DNA of 64,000 bases, taken from Hymenobacter fodinae. GTDB lineage: Bacteria > Bacteroidota > Bacteroidia > Cytophagales > Hymenobacteraceae. Under the pieces are notes generated by a model that was not told the DNA's origin, did not search any database, and saw only the letters and a list, made by a program, of their open reading frames with translations. The DNA lies in assembly GCF_004745825.1 (NCBI RefSeq), contig NZ_SRLA01000003.1, positions 682,001 through 746,000 of the forward strand, read 5' to 3'. A program made the position numbers and the translations under genes. How positions within the stretch are numbered: the first letter of the stretch is position 1; each line of letters opens with the position of its first letter. Of the stretch, positions 51,303 through 61,138 are shown piece by piece.

Positions 51303-51791
51303 CTAGGCCACTGTAGAAGATTTGGAATGGGCAGCCGGCACCGCCGGGGCGGTAGCCGCTTGAAACGCCTGGCTGCCCGTCACGAGCAGGGCCAGCAGCT
51401 TCACGGCATCAGCTACAATGTAAAGCACGTGCAGCTTGGAGGGCGGAGCTTCATGGCCGGCCAGCAGCATGGTGGTCCGTACATCGAGGGCCGGCAGCAG
51501 CCACAGCGTCTGGAGCAGTAGCACAAAGCCCAGCAGCCCTAGCCCCACCCACACCGCCACCGGCGCCCGCAGAATGCGCGCCGCGAGCAGACTACCCAGC
51601 AGCAGCACCAGCTCTACCCGGTTCAGGGCGTGAAACACGACCCGCCCGATGCCAGCGCCCAGCGGAATGGTAATGTGCGGGGCCGTGAACTTCAAGGGGG
51701 CTTCCATAAAAGAAATGGCTGCCACCATGCCCGCCCACAGAAACAGGGCCAGCACCAGTACCAACCACCAAACAGAACCGGATGTACGCAT
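51303..51791 (-). CDS. Four-helix membrane protein of unknown function
   Basis: The 162-residue protein has four predicted helices (about 8-30, 55-70, 80-98, 122-142) and a short loop FMEAPLKFTAPHI containing a Phe-Met-Glu-Ala-Pro segment also seen in DUF4149-like membrane proteins. Start is ATG 51791; a second Met two codons earlier is possible. It lies 23 nt upstream of the globin gene in the same direction. No function can be assigned. Confidence 0.75.
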   Translation of the reverse strand: MRTSGSVWWLVLVLALFLWAGMVAAISFMEAPLKFTAPHITIPLGAGIGRVVFHALNRVELVLLLGSLLAARILRAPVAVWVGLGLLGFVLLLQTLWLLPALDVRTTMLLAGHEAPPSKLHVLYIVADAVKLLALLVTGSQAFQAATAPAVPAAHSKSSTVA

Positions 51792-52002
51792 GAGCAAAAA
51801 TTTGAGGGTGTTGCCTCACTCCCACTCCCGCAGCGGGGTAAGAGAGTGAGGCAATAGGCCTAGGCCACCTTTCAACAACGGCTCAAAGATGCAGGTTCGG
51901 AGGCAGGTCTTTCGCTGACTATTCTCACCCCCGCACCTGACATTCGTCATCCTGCCTGCCTTGGCTGCACCGGCGCGTGAAGCTGCCCGCCAAAATCAGC
52001 CT

Positions 52003-54048
52003 CTAGGCCACCAAGAACGCCGTAACTTCTCCAGTGTAGGTCAGGGTGAGCTGGTGCATGGCCCGGGTGCAGGCCACGTAGAGCATGCTTTTGTCGACTT
52101 CCGTTTTATAGGTACGCGCCGAGGCGAAGGGCACCACCACAACATCAAACTCCAGGCCTTTCGCTAAGTGGGCCGTGGTGATAATAATACCTTCCTTAAA
52201 GAGGGTAGACTCCGCCGTGAGCAGGTGCACATCGGGGGCTTGCAGGGCTTGGTGGGCGTAGGTAGCCTGGCGCTGGGTTTTGCAGATGATGCCCATCGAG
52301 TGGTTACCGGACGTGCGGAAGTCCGCTATCAGTTGCCGGATGGCGGCCAACTCCTCTTCATTGCTGGCGTAGTGCGTGACAGTAGGTTCCGGCCCGTGGC
52401 GCTCCAGCGGCATGATGTTCGGGTTGGGCGTGATGCGCTGGGCGAAGGCGGTAATTTCCAACGTCGAGCGGTAGCTGCGGTAGAGCTTCACCACGTCGGC
52501 CTGCGGGAACACCCGCTCAATGGTTTCGGCGGAAGAGGCGCTGTAGGGGTTCACCGTCTGGCTCACATCACCGAGGATGGTTTTGCGGCAGTGGAACAGG
52601 CGCGACAACACGGCGTACTGCACCGGGGTGTAGTCCTGCATCTCATCTACCAGCAGGTGCCGAACGTGCTCGTAGGCCGTAATGCCCTCCATGCGCACGC
52701 GCAGGTAAATCAGGGCAAACACGTCGGCGTACTCCAGGGGGCGGTTCGGGTCGAATTTGAACAGCTCGGGCCGACCTATCCAGCGGTAAAAGTCGCGGTA
52801 GAAGTCAAGCACGTTGCTGAAGCGGAACATGCGCGGAATGTTCTCCCCAATGGCCGCTTTCTCGCCGCCGGTAAGCTTGCGCTCCACCTTGTCACGCACG
52901 TAGGTCCGCACGTCGTTGGCTACCTGCCCGAAGCGCTTGAGCAGGGGCACGCGGTGGTAGGCCTTGAACTTCTGCTGGATAAAGGCCCCGGGCACTACCG
53001 TGCGGCCCACGCGCAGGTCAGCCACGCTGAAGTAGTTATTCTCAACGTAGAGTAGGTACTGGTTGAGTTTGCTCAGAAAGTCAAACGACGACTTAAACTG
53101 AATCCGCTCCACAAAGGCGGGGTCGGGGCGCTCCAGCAGCGTCGCTACCTGCTCGAAGAAAGTCTGGAAGGTGAAGCGGCTGTCGAGCAGGTCGGCAGCC
53201 AGCTCCTCCATGCCCAGCTCCGGAATGTGCTCCTCCCCTAGCTCGGGTAGCACGTTGGAAATGTAGTCGGCGAAGACCTTGTTGGGCGAGATGATGAGGA
53301 TGTCCTTAGCCGCAATGGTGTCGCGGAAGCGGTAGAGCAAGAAGGCAATGCGGTGCAGAGCAATGGAAGTCTTGCCCGAGCCGGCTACGCCCTGAATCAC
53401 CATCACTGAGGCGTCTTCGTTGCGAATCACGGCGTTCTGGTCGCGCTGAATCGTGGCCACGATGGTCTTCATCTTGTCGTCAGAAGACTTGGCCAACTCC
53501 CGCTGCAATACATCGTCGTGAATGTTCACGTCGCTGTCGAGCAGGAACTCCAGGCGCCCGTCGCGGATCTTGTATTGCCGCTTCAGCTCAATGCGCCCCT
53601 CCACCTCCCCCAAGGGCGTGGTGTAAGAGGCATCGCCCAGCTCGAAGTCGTAGAACAAGGAGGAAATAGGCGCGCGCCAGTCATAGATCAGGTTACGGCG
53701 CTGCTCATCCATAAACGAATGCACCCCGATGTAGACCGGCGCAGCTTCCTGGCCCTTGGCACCAAAATCTACGCGGCCAAAGTAAGGCGACTGCACCAGC
53801 TTAAGGATTCTCCGCTTGCGGGCCACGGCGCCCTCGCCGGTGTAGGCCATACGGTTGATGGACTGCTCGGCGGCCACCATATCAGCGTCATCCATCCCCG
53901 ACTGATGCTCGTGGATGTAGCTTTTCTTTTCCCGGAGTTCGTTGGAAAACTGCCGCACGGCATCGTCTACGCGCCGGACGGCCAGCACCAGTTTCTCCTT
54001 CACCTCTTCCAGGTACTCACGTTCGGCTTGTTCGGTAGCGTTTATCAC
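52003..54048 (-). CDS. HelD-type UvrD-like helicase/ATPase
   Basis: The 681-residue protein is a superfamily 1A ATPase of the HelD type, which in Gram-positive bacteria removes RNA polymerase from stalled complexes; Bacteroidota homologues are less studied. N-terminal coiled-coil (about 5-55) and SH3-like region, then Walker A GVAGSGKTSIALHR, motif II LLVDEMQDYTPVQY, motif III LGDVSQTVNP, motif IV KLYRSYRST, and C-terminal TTAHLAKGLEFD and LYVACTRAMH. A TTG at 54090 would lie upstream of the CACCTTTG promoter box, so GTG 54048 is preferred. Confidence 0.9.
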   Translation of the reverse strand: MINATEQAEREYLEEVKEKLVLAVRRVDDAVRQFSNELREKKSYIHEHQSGMDDADMVAAEQSINRMAYTGEGAVARKRRILKLVQSPYFGRVDFGAKGQEAAPVYIGVHSFMDEQRRNLIYDWRAPISSLFYDFELGDASYTTPLGEVEGRIELKRQYKIRDGRLEFLLDSDVNIHDDVLQRELAKSSDDKMKTIVATIQRDQNAVIRNEDASVMVIQGVAGSGKTSIALHRIAFLLYRFRDTIAAKDILIISPNKVFADYISNVLPELGEEHIPELGMEELAADLLDSRFTFQTFFEQVATLLERPDPAFVERIQFKSSFDFLSKLNQYLLYVENNYFSVADLRVGRTVVPGAFIQQKFKAYHRVPLLKRFGQVANDVRTYVRDKVERKLTGGEKAAIGENIPRMFRFSNVLDFYRDFYRWIGRPELFKFDPNRPLEYADVFALIYLRVRMEGITAYEHVRHLLVDEMQDYTPVQYAVLSRLFHCRKTILGDVSQTVNPYSASSAETIERVFPQADVVKLYRSYRSTLEITAFAQRITPNPNIMPLERHGPEPTVTHYASNEEELAAIRQLIADFRTSGNHSMGIICKTQRQATYAHQALQAPDVHLLTAESTLFKEGIIITTAHLAKGLEFDVVVVPFASARTYKTEVDKSMLYVACTRAMHQLTLTYTGEVTAFLVA

Positions 54049-54075
54049 GGCGGCTCTCTCAGGGGAAATAAACCG

Positions 54076-54083
54076 CAAAGGTG
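54076..54083 (-). promoter_or_regulatory. -7-like box for the HelD gene
   Basis: The minus strand reads CACCTTTG, one base from TAnnTTTG, 27 nt before GTG 54048. Confidence 0.45.
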
Positions 54084-54328
54084 CCAGCAAAATCTGGGTT
54101 GAGGAAATAGTCCTTATTCCGAGGCGAGAGTATAATTGGAAATATCTAGTGCGCTTTTCTGTGATTTCATACTTGAAGTTTGAACGACAGTTTTAGCCCT
54201 AATTTCATGATGGGTATTACGCTCTATTTTGATGACATGTATTTCCCATACGACACTTATTAGGTAGGCCAGCTGATAAGCGTGGCCGCTTAACTCTAGC
54301 TTGGAAGACGCCCTCGTATCGGGTGACG

Positions 54329-56197
54329 TTACTTGACGAGCAGCTCTGCCGGCGGACTTTTCCGGCCGTTGGGGGCGATGGTTACGGCCCGCACCATGAG
54401 TTGGCGCCCCTGAGGCACGGCAAAAGGCTTGGTATACAGCTCCGTGGTTTCATCAGGCAGCTTGCCGTCCAGGGTATACCTAATCTGGGCGCCCGGTACG
54501 AGGGAGCGTAGGGTAAATAGGGCCTTGCCGCCCTGCGATACCAGGCTGGCACTGTCTAAGCCTAGCGGCTCGGGCACTCGGTAATTAACCTTGTGGGCAT
54601 CTAGGCGGGCAAAGTGCTGGCCCATGCGGGGCAGAAAGGCCGCGTAGCTTTTGCGGGCGGCAGGGGTCCAGGCCACCTCCGACACCGCCAGCAGCCGCGG
54701 GAAGAGCATGTACTCCACCTTCTGCGGGGTGGTGATGTATTCGGTCCACATGTTGGCCTGGGGCCCAAGAATGTGCTTCTGCTCGTCAGGGGTCAGCTCT
54801 TTGGGCAGGGGGTTGTAATTGTAGATTCGGTCTAGGGGTAGGTAGCCTCCAATCATGAGGGGCTCAAAGGGGCTGTGGGGTTGGGGGTTCTGGCCATAGT
54901 CGATGTACATGTTTGTGGTCGGGGTCATCACCACATCATGGCCGGCCCTGGCCGCTTCAATACCCCCCTTTTCACCGCGCCAGCTCATCACGGCCGCACT
55001 GGTTGGGATACCTCCTTCCAGAATTTCGTCCCAGCCGATCAGCTTTTTCCCCTTGTTGGCCAGAAATTTCTCAATGCGGCGATTAAACCAGCCCTGCACC
55101 TTTTCCACGTCCGTAATGCCCTCGCGCCGCATAATGTCCTGCACCGCCGCGCTTTCCTTCCACCGGGTCTTGGGGGCTTCATCACCGCCGATGTGGATGT
55201 AGGGTCCGGGAAACAAGGCGCTGACCTCGGTCAGCACGTCCTCAAAAAAGCGAAAGGTCGGCTCCGTAGGGCACACAATGTCCTCGTTCACGCCCCACAT
55301 GGTCCAGGTTTCGTAGGGGCCGGGCTTGCAGGCCAGCTCGGGGTAAGCGGCCAGAATAGCCACTGAGTGGCCTGGCATTTCGATTTCCGGTACCACTGTA
55401 ATGTAGCGCTGCTTAGCGTAGGCCACTACCTCCTTGATTTGCTCCTGGGTGTAGAAGCCCCCGTACGGAGTCGCGTCGTACTTGAAATCCTCGGGCTTTT
55501 TGAAGGTCTGCTGGGCACCAATCAGGGTTTCCTTGCGAAAGGCGCTGACCTGGGTTAGCTTGGGGTACTTCTTAATTTCAATGCGCCAACCCTGGTCGTC
55601 GGTCAGGTGCCAGTGGAAGGTGTTTAGTTTGTAGGCGGCAAGAAAATCGATGTAGCGCTTGATGAATTCCACCGGAAAAAAGTGGCGGCACACGTCCAGC
55701 ATAGCCCCTCGCCAGCGGAAGGCCGGTTCGTCGGTTATGCGCACGTAGGACAGGCTGGTTGCCACCGGCCGGGCGGGCAGCAGCTGCAGCAGGGTTTGCG
55801 CGCCGTAGAACAGCCCCGCCCCACCCGCGGCCGTAATCCGCACGCCGCCCTTATCTACCACCAACTGATAGCCTTCCGGGTTGGGCGTCGCGGCCGTGAG
55901 CAGCTGAATTTGGGCGGCCGTACGGCTGCTGGTCAGCGTAACGGTTTTGCCCAGCGGGGCCAGTAGGCCCTGCAGCAGGGTTGCCACGTTGCGTTCCTCG
56001 GGGCTAACGGCGTAAATGCTAATTTTTTGGGGTAAAGAGTACGTGCCAGCCGAGGTTTTTACCTCCCGGGGCAACGGAATGAGGCCTAGCCGCTGGGCAG
56101 GTGCTTCGGCCTGCTGCGCCGAGGTGGGGTGGCCTATGAGAAGGAAAGCTGCGGAAACGAGTGCCAGACAGGAAGGAAGTGATATTCGAATGGGCAT
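54329..56197 (-). CDS. GH20 beta-N-acetylhexosaminidase
   Basis: The 622-residue secreted enzyme removes terminal GlcNAc or GalNAc. A signal peptide (MPIRISLPSCLALVSAAFLLIG) precedes a GH20b domain, the TIM barrel with FRWRGAMLDVCRHFF, LNTFHWHLTDDQGWR and the catalytic pair in HIGGDEAPKTRW (Asp339-Glu340), and a C-terminal Fn3-type/chitobiase-like beta domain. It is the last gene of the chitin/GlcNAc locus, 129 nt after susD with a hairpin between, so it may be expressed at a lower level than susCD. Confidence 0.95.
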   Translation of the reverse strand: MPIRISLPSCLALVSAAFLLIGHPTSAQQAEAPAQRLGLIPLPREVKTSAGTYSLPQKISIYAVSPEERNVATLLQGLLAPLGKTVTLTSSRTAAQIQLLTAATPNPEGYQLVVDKGGVRITAAGGAGLFYGAQTLLQLLPARPVATSLSYVRITDEPAFRWRGAMLDVCRHFFPVEFIKRYIDFLAAYKLNTFHWHLTDDQGWRIEIKKYPKLTQVSAFRKETLIGAQQTFKKPEDFKYDATPYGGFYTQEQIKEVVAYAKQRYITVVPEIEMPGHSVAILAAYPELACKPGPYETWTMWGVNEDIVCPTEPTFRFFEDVLTEVSALFPGPYIHIGGDEAPKTRWKESAAVQDIMRREGITDVEKVQGWFNRRIEKFLANKGKKLIGWDEILEGGIPTSAAVMSWRGEKGGIEAARAGHDVVMTPTTNMYIDYGQNPQPHSPFEPLMIGGYLPLDRIYNYNPLPKELTPDEQKHILGPQANMWTEYITTPQKVEYMLFPRLLAVSEVAWTPAARKSYAAFLPRMGQHFARLDAHKVNYRVPEPLGLDSASLVSQGGKALFTLRSLVPGAQIRYTLDGKLPDETTELYTKPFAVPQGRQLMVRAVTIAPNGRKSPPAELLVK

Positions 56198-56250
56198 GCA
56201 GGATAGGGCTCTTAAGAGAGTGGGAACTGGCTCAAGTAAGTAAACAACTA

Positions 56251-56279
56251 AAGAACGACCCGCGGCGCGGGTCGTTCTT
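56251..56279 (-). terminator. Hairpin between SusD and GH20 genes
   Basis: A perfect 13-bp stem pairs AAGAACGACCCGC (56251-56263) with GCGGGTCGTTCTT (56267-56279) round a GGC loop. It could end or attenuate the susCD transcript before the GH20 gene. Confidence 0.82.
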
Positions 56280-56326
56280 ATTCCTAGTGGCGGCTAATAT
56301 TAGTGAGTAGCCCCTTCAATGACTGC

Positions 56327-57901
56327 TTACTTATCCCACCACACACGGCCCGTTAGGTTGTCGCCGCCGGGCACGGCGCCGCTGGCAGCCCGATAGTTAT
56401 CGGGGTTGGTGGTAATTTCCGAGGTCGGGTACGGGAAGCGGCGGGGAATCTGGCCGTTGGTAGCGTTGTTGGGGTACACCACCGGCGTCAGCGCCGGGAA
56501 GCCCGTGCGGCGCCAATTCGACCAGGACTCATAGAAGTCGAGCATTGTGTTGGTCAGCACCCAGTACTGGGTGCTGATCTGCTCCAGCCCTCGGCCGGCA
56601 GTATAAGGGTTGGCCGTGAGGTAGGCGGTGGCTTCGGCGGGCGTTACGGTCAGGGCCGGGTCGTATTGGCTGAGGTAGGTCATGGCCGCCGTTACCCCGT
56701 TGGTGTAGTGCTGGGCGGCGTTGCCTAGACCCCAGCGCTGGGCGGCCTCGGCCAGCAGCAATTCGGTCTCGGCGTAGGTCATCACGAAGGTGGGGCCGTT
56801 GCGCTTAATCATGCCGGGGCTGGGAGAAGAATAGTCCGGGAAGGACGTATAGCCTGGGGCCGTGGAAACGTCGTAGGCTGCCCGCCCGCTTAGGTCGCGG
56901 CCATTGGGCAGGCCCTTCTGTGCGGCGGCCGTTGAGATGGGCGCCGCGTTCTGGGTTTTGCTCGTGGGTGTGAGGTAGAGCTGGGTCACGGCTATTTTCG
57001 ACAGGCGCGGGTCATTGCTGGCTTTGAGGTTGTCGATAAAGGTCTTGGACCACTTCACGTAGTAGTGCTCCTGGCCCCCGTCGCCGAGCAGCACCTGGCT
57101 ATTGCGGTTCTGGGTGGCGCGGCCCCCGGCCACGTCGTGGGGCACCAAAGCATTATCGGCGTTGCTCTGCAGGGTTTTGCCCTGCACCTGGGTGGCGTAG
57201 GTGCGGGCGGTGGCCTCGTTCACCTTAGTCAGGCGCATGGCCAGGCGCAGCAGGATAGAGTTGCCCAGGCGCTGCCACTGTGCAATATTACCCTTGTAGA
57301 ACACGTCGCCCGCCGGTGCGTCGGCGGCCGGGTCCAGGGCGGCAGTGGCCTCACTCGCTTCCTTCAGTAGGTCCGCGTAAATGGCCTCCTGCTTGTCGTA
57401 CTGGGGCGTGATGATGTTCTGATAGTAGCCCTGACCAGCCTGGGAGTAAGGCACGTCGCCGTAGAGGTCGGTCAGGCGCTGCATTACCAGCACGCGCATG
57501 AGGCGGGCAATCTGGTGCAGGTTCTTGTAGGAGTCCTTGCCCCTGGTAGATTCCACCAGGTCGGTCACGGGCTTTACCTGCTCGCTGTAGCTTCTTTCCC
57601 AGTAGGCAGCCGTGTAGCCCTCATTCAGCAGGTACTTGTCGCCGCCCCAGTAGCTGATGACGGTGGCCATACCCTGCATCATGGTAGCGCAGTAAATCAG
57701 GTTCCCGCGCCAGGTTTCAAAGGCAAAGTCCGTGCTGCCCGTGTACGTGAGCTGCGTTTGGGTCAGCACGTAGTTGGGGTTGAACGTGGCCTGGCTGTAC
57801 GTGGTCGGGTTGGTGTTGATTTCGTCGAAGTTATCGGTGCAGCCGCCGGCCAGCAGCAGGGCCCCCACCAGTGCGGTAGCTTTCGGTAGTATCGGTTTCA
57901 T
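56327..57901 (-). CDS. SusD/RagB-family glycan-binding lipoprotein
   Basis: The 524-residue outer-surface lipoprotein (signal ending LLLAGGC, Cys21) belongs to the SusD-like_2 branch: NFDEINTNPTTYSQ, RLMRVLVMQRLTDLYGDVPY and WQRLGNSILLRLAMRL are characteristic TPR-type helices, and LGFPALTPVVYP-like RTGFPALTPVVYP is near the C-terminus. It works with the adjacent SusC to capture oligosaccharides, probably chito-oligosaccharides given the GH18 and GH20 neighbours. It lies 32 nt after susC. Confidence 0.95.
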   Translation of the reverse strand: MKPILPKATALVGALLLAGGCTDNFDEINTNPTTYSQATFNPNYVLTQTQLTYTGSTDFAFETWRGNLIYCATMMQGMATVISYWGGDKYLLNEGYTAAYWERSYSEQVKPVTDLVESTRGKDSYKNLHQIARLMRVLVMQRLTDLYGDVPYSQAGQGYYQNIITPQYDKQEAIYADLLKEASEATAALDPAADAPAGDVFYKGNIAQWQRLGNSILLRLAMRLTKVNEATARTYATQVQGKTLQSNADNALVPHDVAGGRATQNRNSQVLLGDGGQEHYYVKWSKTFIDNLKASNDPRLSKIAVTQLYLTPTSKTQNAAPISTAAAQKGLPNGRDLSGRAAYDVSTAPGYTSFPDYSSPSPGMIKRNGPTFVMTYAETELLLAEAAQRWGLGNAAQHYTNGVTAAMTYLSQYDPALTVTPAEATAYLTANPYTAGRGLEQISTQYWVLTNTMLDFYESWSNWRRTGFPALTPVVYPNNATNGQIPRRFPYPTSEITTNPDNYRAASGAVPGGDNLTGRVWWDK

Positions 57902-57933
57902 AAAGCTGTATAGTTGAGTGGATGGGGACAGGC

Positions 57934-60900
57934 CTAGAACTTCGCGCTCAGGTTGAGACCGTAGGTGCGGAAGGGCGGCACGCCGCCCAGCTCCAGGCCC
58001 TGCGAGAAGGCGTTGTAGCTGCCCTCGGGGTCGATGTTATCGGCCAGGCGCCGGATAAAGAACAGGTTACGGGCCACTACACTCAGGTTGAGCCGTTGCA
58101 GCTTCCCTCCTAGCAGCGTGCTGCCAAAGTTGTAGCCCAACGTCACCTGCCGCAGCTTAATAAAGCCAGCGTCCTGCACAAACTGGCTCGAGACGTTGTT
58201 GGCCAGGGTGCCGTAGTAAGTGGCCGCATCTAGGTTGCTGGGGCCAAAGGTGCCCTCCCGGTTTACCAGGGTCTGCTTGTGCAGGCCGAAGATGGTGCCA
58301 TAGTAATCGGTGGCCGAGAAGATTTTGGCCCCGAACTTCCCGTCGATGAGTACGCCCAGACTCAGGCCCTTGTAGGTAAAGTCGTTGCTCCAGCCCCCGG
58401 TCCAGGGGTGGAAGGCGGTGCCGAACGAGGTGAGGTTGCCGCGGGCCGGCACGCCGTTGGTCGTCAGCACCACGTTGCCCTCCCCGTCGCGCTGGTAGTC
58501 GTAGGCCAGTATCTGCCCAAACGGCTTGCCCACCAACTGGCCTACGAAACCCACGCCCGAGCGGGAAGTAGCGTACACCGACTGCTCCTGCCCGGCCGCC
58601 AAAGACAGCACTGTGCTCTTGTTGTAGGCCGCGTTAAAGGAGGAAGACCATGTGAAGTTGTCGGTGCGCACCGGCGTTACGGTCAGCAGCATTTCCACGC
58701 CCTTGTTTTCCAGCTCGCCTTGGTTGAGCACGGCGCCTGAGTACCCCGAGGTTATAGAAGTCGGCGTGTTCACAATTTCCTTCGAAGATCTTTTCTTGTA
58801 GAAGGTTAAGTCCAGCCGAACCCGGTTGTCTACCATGGCCAGCTCGGTGCCGACCTCTACTTCCGTGGCCTGAGAAGCCACTAGGCGGCTGTTGGGGATA
58901 TTGGGGTCCGAGGGGCCGCCGTAGGGAAAGCCCGCCAGCGGAGTCGAGGATAGAGAATAGTTCAGCTGGGTACGGTAGGGGTCGGTGGCCTGGCCTACCC
59001 GCGAGTAGCCCGCCCGCACCTTGCCGAAGGACAGAAAGCTGGGCTTCCAGAGCTCCGTAAATACGAAGGAGCCGCTCACGCCCGGGTAGGTGGTGCTCAG
59101 ATCGTTGTCGAGGCCCGGGGTGGCCAGGGTGGAAAACCAGTCACGCCGCAACGTGGCGGTCAGGAACAGCAGCTCCCGGAAGGATAGGTCAAGAGACCCG
59201 TACACAGAATGCACCTCCAAGTCGCTGTACAGGGGCGCCACGGTGCGGGTGCGGGTGTTGCCCAGGGCGTTGATGCCGAACACGGCAAAGTCGTCGCCGG
59301 AGTTGCGGAAGCCCTCCAGCTTGGTGCGGCGGTAGCTGGCGCCCAGGTTAGGCGTGAAGCTGAAATCCTCCCCCACTGTAAAGGCCTTGCCCGCCAGCAC
59401 ATCGGCATTCAGGTCGGTGAACTGAGACGTTATTTCCGTGATGCTGCCGGTGGGCCGGTAGGCCGTGCCCGAGGGCGTCACGTTCGTGATGCGGTCTGTG
59501 TAGGCGTCGCGCCCCGCCCGGCCCTGCAGAAACAGCCCGTTGTCGAGGGTGTAGCGCGCCGACACGGACGAAATCAGCCGCTCCCGCCGGGTGTCGTTCA
59601 CGAACTGGGAGGCCGCAAAGTAAGGGTTTGTATTAAAGGGGTTACCCGTGTTGAAGGTCAGCTCATTATTGTCGGCCCCGGTGCCGTTGCCGTTCGGCCC
59701 CTTCAAGGTGCGCACGTCCAGGCTGGTGGGCAGGAAGGCCACGTTGAAGTTGGCGTTGCCAGCCCCATCCGCCAGGATGGGCCGGTTTTTGGCCTGTTCC
59801 AGAATGTAGTTAGCCCGGGCGTCCAGGGTCAGGCGCTTGAACGGGTCAAACGTGCCCACAAAGTTGAACGTCTGCCGGTCGAGGCGGGAGTTGGGCACCA
59901 CCGATTTATTGTCGAGGTTGCTGGCCGACAGGCGCACGGAGCCGCCCGTGAAGCTTTTGTTAAAGGCCACCGTGTTGGTGAAGCTGCTGCCCGTGCGGTA
60001 GAAGTTGGCCAGGTTGTTTTTCTGGGCCACGTAGGGCCGGGTGGTACCATCAAACTGCACCACCTGGGAACCGTCGAGGCGGGCGCCCCAGCTGGAGTTA
60101 CCTGCCTGCGCGGCAATGACGGCCGTGGTGGGCTTCAGGTTGTTGGCGCCCTGCCCGTATTCGTACTGCCAGTCGGTGAGGTTGAACACCTGCTGCGCCA
60201 CGTAGTTGCTATTGAATTCCAGCCCGTCGTTGCCCTTGGCGCTCTTGGTGGTAATCAGGATAACGCCGGCCTTGGCCCGGTAACCGTACAGGGCAGAGGC
60301 GGCCGCCCCCTTCAGCACAGAAATGCTCTCGATGTCGTCGGGGTTGAGGTTGGAAATGGGGTCCCCGAAGTCGGGCGCGTTGTCGTACTGGCCACCGCTG
60401 TTGCCGATGGTGGCGCCCGCACCGCCGCTGGGCTGGCTTTCTACCGGCACCCCGTTGATGACGTACAGCGGCTGGTTTGTCTGGTTCAGGCTGGAGGCGC
60501 CCCGGATAATCACGTTGCTGGAGGAGCCTGGCCCGCCCGAAGTAGAGTTAACGTTCAGGCCGGCTACTTTGCCCACCAGGGAGTTGGCCACGTTCGTTTC
60601 CCGCGCCTGGGTGAGCGACTCCCCCTGGATTTCCGTCACGGAGTAGCCCAGGGCTTTGCGCTCACGCGCCACGCCTAAGGCCGTAACAACCACTTCGTTC
60701 AGCGCTTGAGAGCCCTCGCTCAAGGTCACGTTGATGACGCGCTGGCCGGCCACGTTAATAGTCTGCGAGTCGAAGCCCACGGAGGAAAAGACCAGCGTGG
60801 CCGACTCCGGCGCCTCTAGCGAAAACCGGCCCTCCGCGTCGGTGCTGGTGCCCTGCTGGGCCCCGCGCACGAGCACCGTCACGCCGGGCAGGCCCTGCCC

Positions 60901-61002
60901 TTTGCCATCGGTCACCCGCCCGGTAACGGGCGAGGTTTGGGCGTGGGCCCAGCTGGCCGCGCCGAGGATCGCCAAAAAAGTAAGCCTGGTAAATCTTTTC
61001 AT
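57934..61002 (-). CDS. SusC/RagA-family TonB-linked outer membrane transporter
   Basis: The 1,022-residue porin starts with a signal peptide (MKRFTRLTFLAILGAASWAHAQ), a carboxypeptidase-regulatory-like domain (SPVTGRVTDGKGQGLPGVTV), the TonB/plug region (LNEVVVTALGVARERKALGY, VTEIQGESL, VIIRGASSLNQTNQPLYVI) and a 22-strand barrel ending in Phe (LNLSAKF). There is no STN domain, so it does not signal to an anti-sigma factor. It imports substrate captured by the SusD that follows. Confidence 0.96.
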   Translation of the reverse strand: MKRFTRLTFLAILGAASWAHAQTSPVTGRVTDGKGQGLPGVTVLVRGAQQGTSTDAEGRFSLEAPESATLVFSSVGFDSQTINVAGQRVINVTLSEGSQALNEVVVTALGVARERKALGYSVTEIQGESLTQARETNVANSLVGKVAGLNVNSTSGGPGSSSNVIIRGASSLNQTNQPLYVINGVPVESQPSGGAGATIGNSGGQYDNAPDFGDPISNLNPDDIESISVLKGAAASALYGYRAKAGVILITTKSAKGNDGLEFNSNYVAQQVFNLTDWQYEYGQGANNLKPTTAVIAAQAGNSSWGARLDGSQVVQFDGTTRPYVAQKNNLANFYRTGSSFTNTVAFNKSFTGGSVRLSASNLDNKSVVPNSRLDRQTFNFVGTFDPFKRLTLDARANYILEQAKNRPILADGAGNANFNVAFLPTSLDVRTLKGPNGNGTGADNNELTFNTGNPFNTNPYFAASQFVNDTRRERLISSVSARYTLDNGLFLQGRAGRDAYTDRITNVTPSGTAYRPTGSITEITSQFTDLNADVLAGKAFTVGEDFSFTPNLGASYRRTKLEGFRNSGDDFAVFGINALGNTRTRTVAPLYSDLEVHSVYGSLDLSFRELLFLTATLRRDWFSTLATPGLDNDLSTTYPGVSGSFVFTELWKPSFLSFGKVRAGYSRVGQATDPYRTQLNYSLSSTPLAGFPYGGPSDPNIPNSRLVASQATEVEVGTELAMVDNRVRLDLTFYKKRSSKEIVNTPTSITSGYSGAVLNQGELENKGVEMLLTVTPVRTDNFTWSSSFNAAYNKSTVLSLAAGQEQSVYATSRSGVGFVGQLVGKPFGQILAYDYQRDGEGNVVLTTNGVPARGNLTSFGTAFHPWTGGWSNDFTYKGLSLGVLIDGKFGAKIFSATDYYGTIFGLHKQTLVNREGTFGPSNLDAATYYGTLANNVSSQFVQDAGFIKLRQVTLGYNFGSTLLGGKLQRLNLSVVARNLFFIRRLADNIDPEGSYNAFSQGLELGGVPPFRTYGLNLSAKF

Positions 61003-61138
61003 AAACGTCGAGTGAGATGTTTGGTGAGAAAAGCAGGAAGGCAACAACCACTGAGTCAGTGGCTATCCGGAGAAAGCCTTTATAGGCATTTCCCTAGGAT
61101 GGCTAGGCCAGGCAGGGCAGCCCACCTAGCTATCGGGG

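Noticed and set aside
54091..54328. Possible gene between HelD and GH20 genes
   Set aside because: No frame of useful length or motif; the AT-rich sequence looks like a plain intergenic region.
59209..60678. Long plus-strand frame opposite susC
   Set aside because: The minus-strand frame is a complete TonB-linked transporter; the plus-strand frame is its shadow without any domain.
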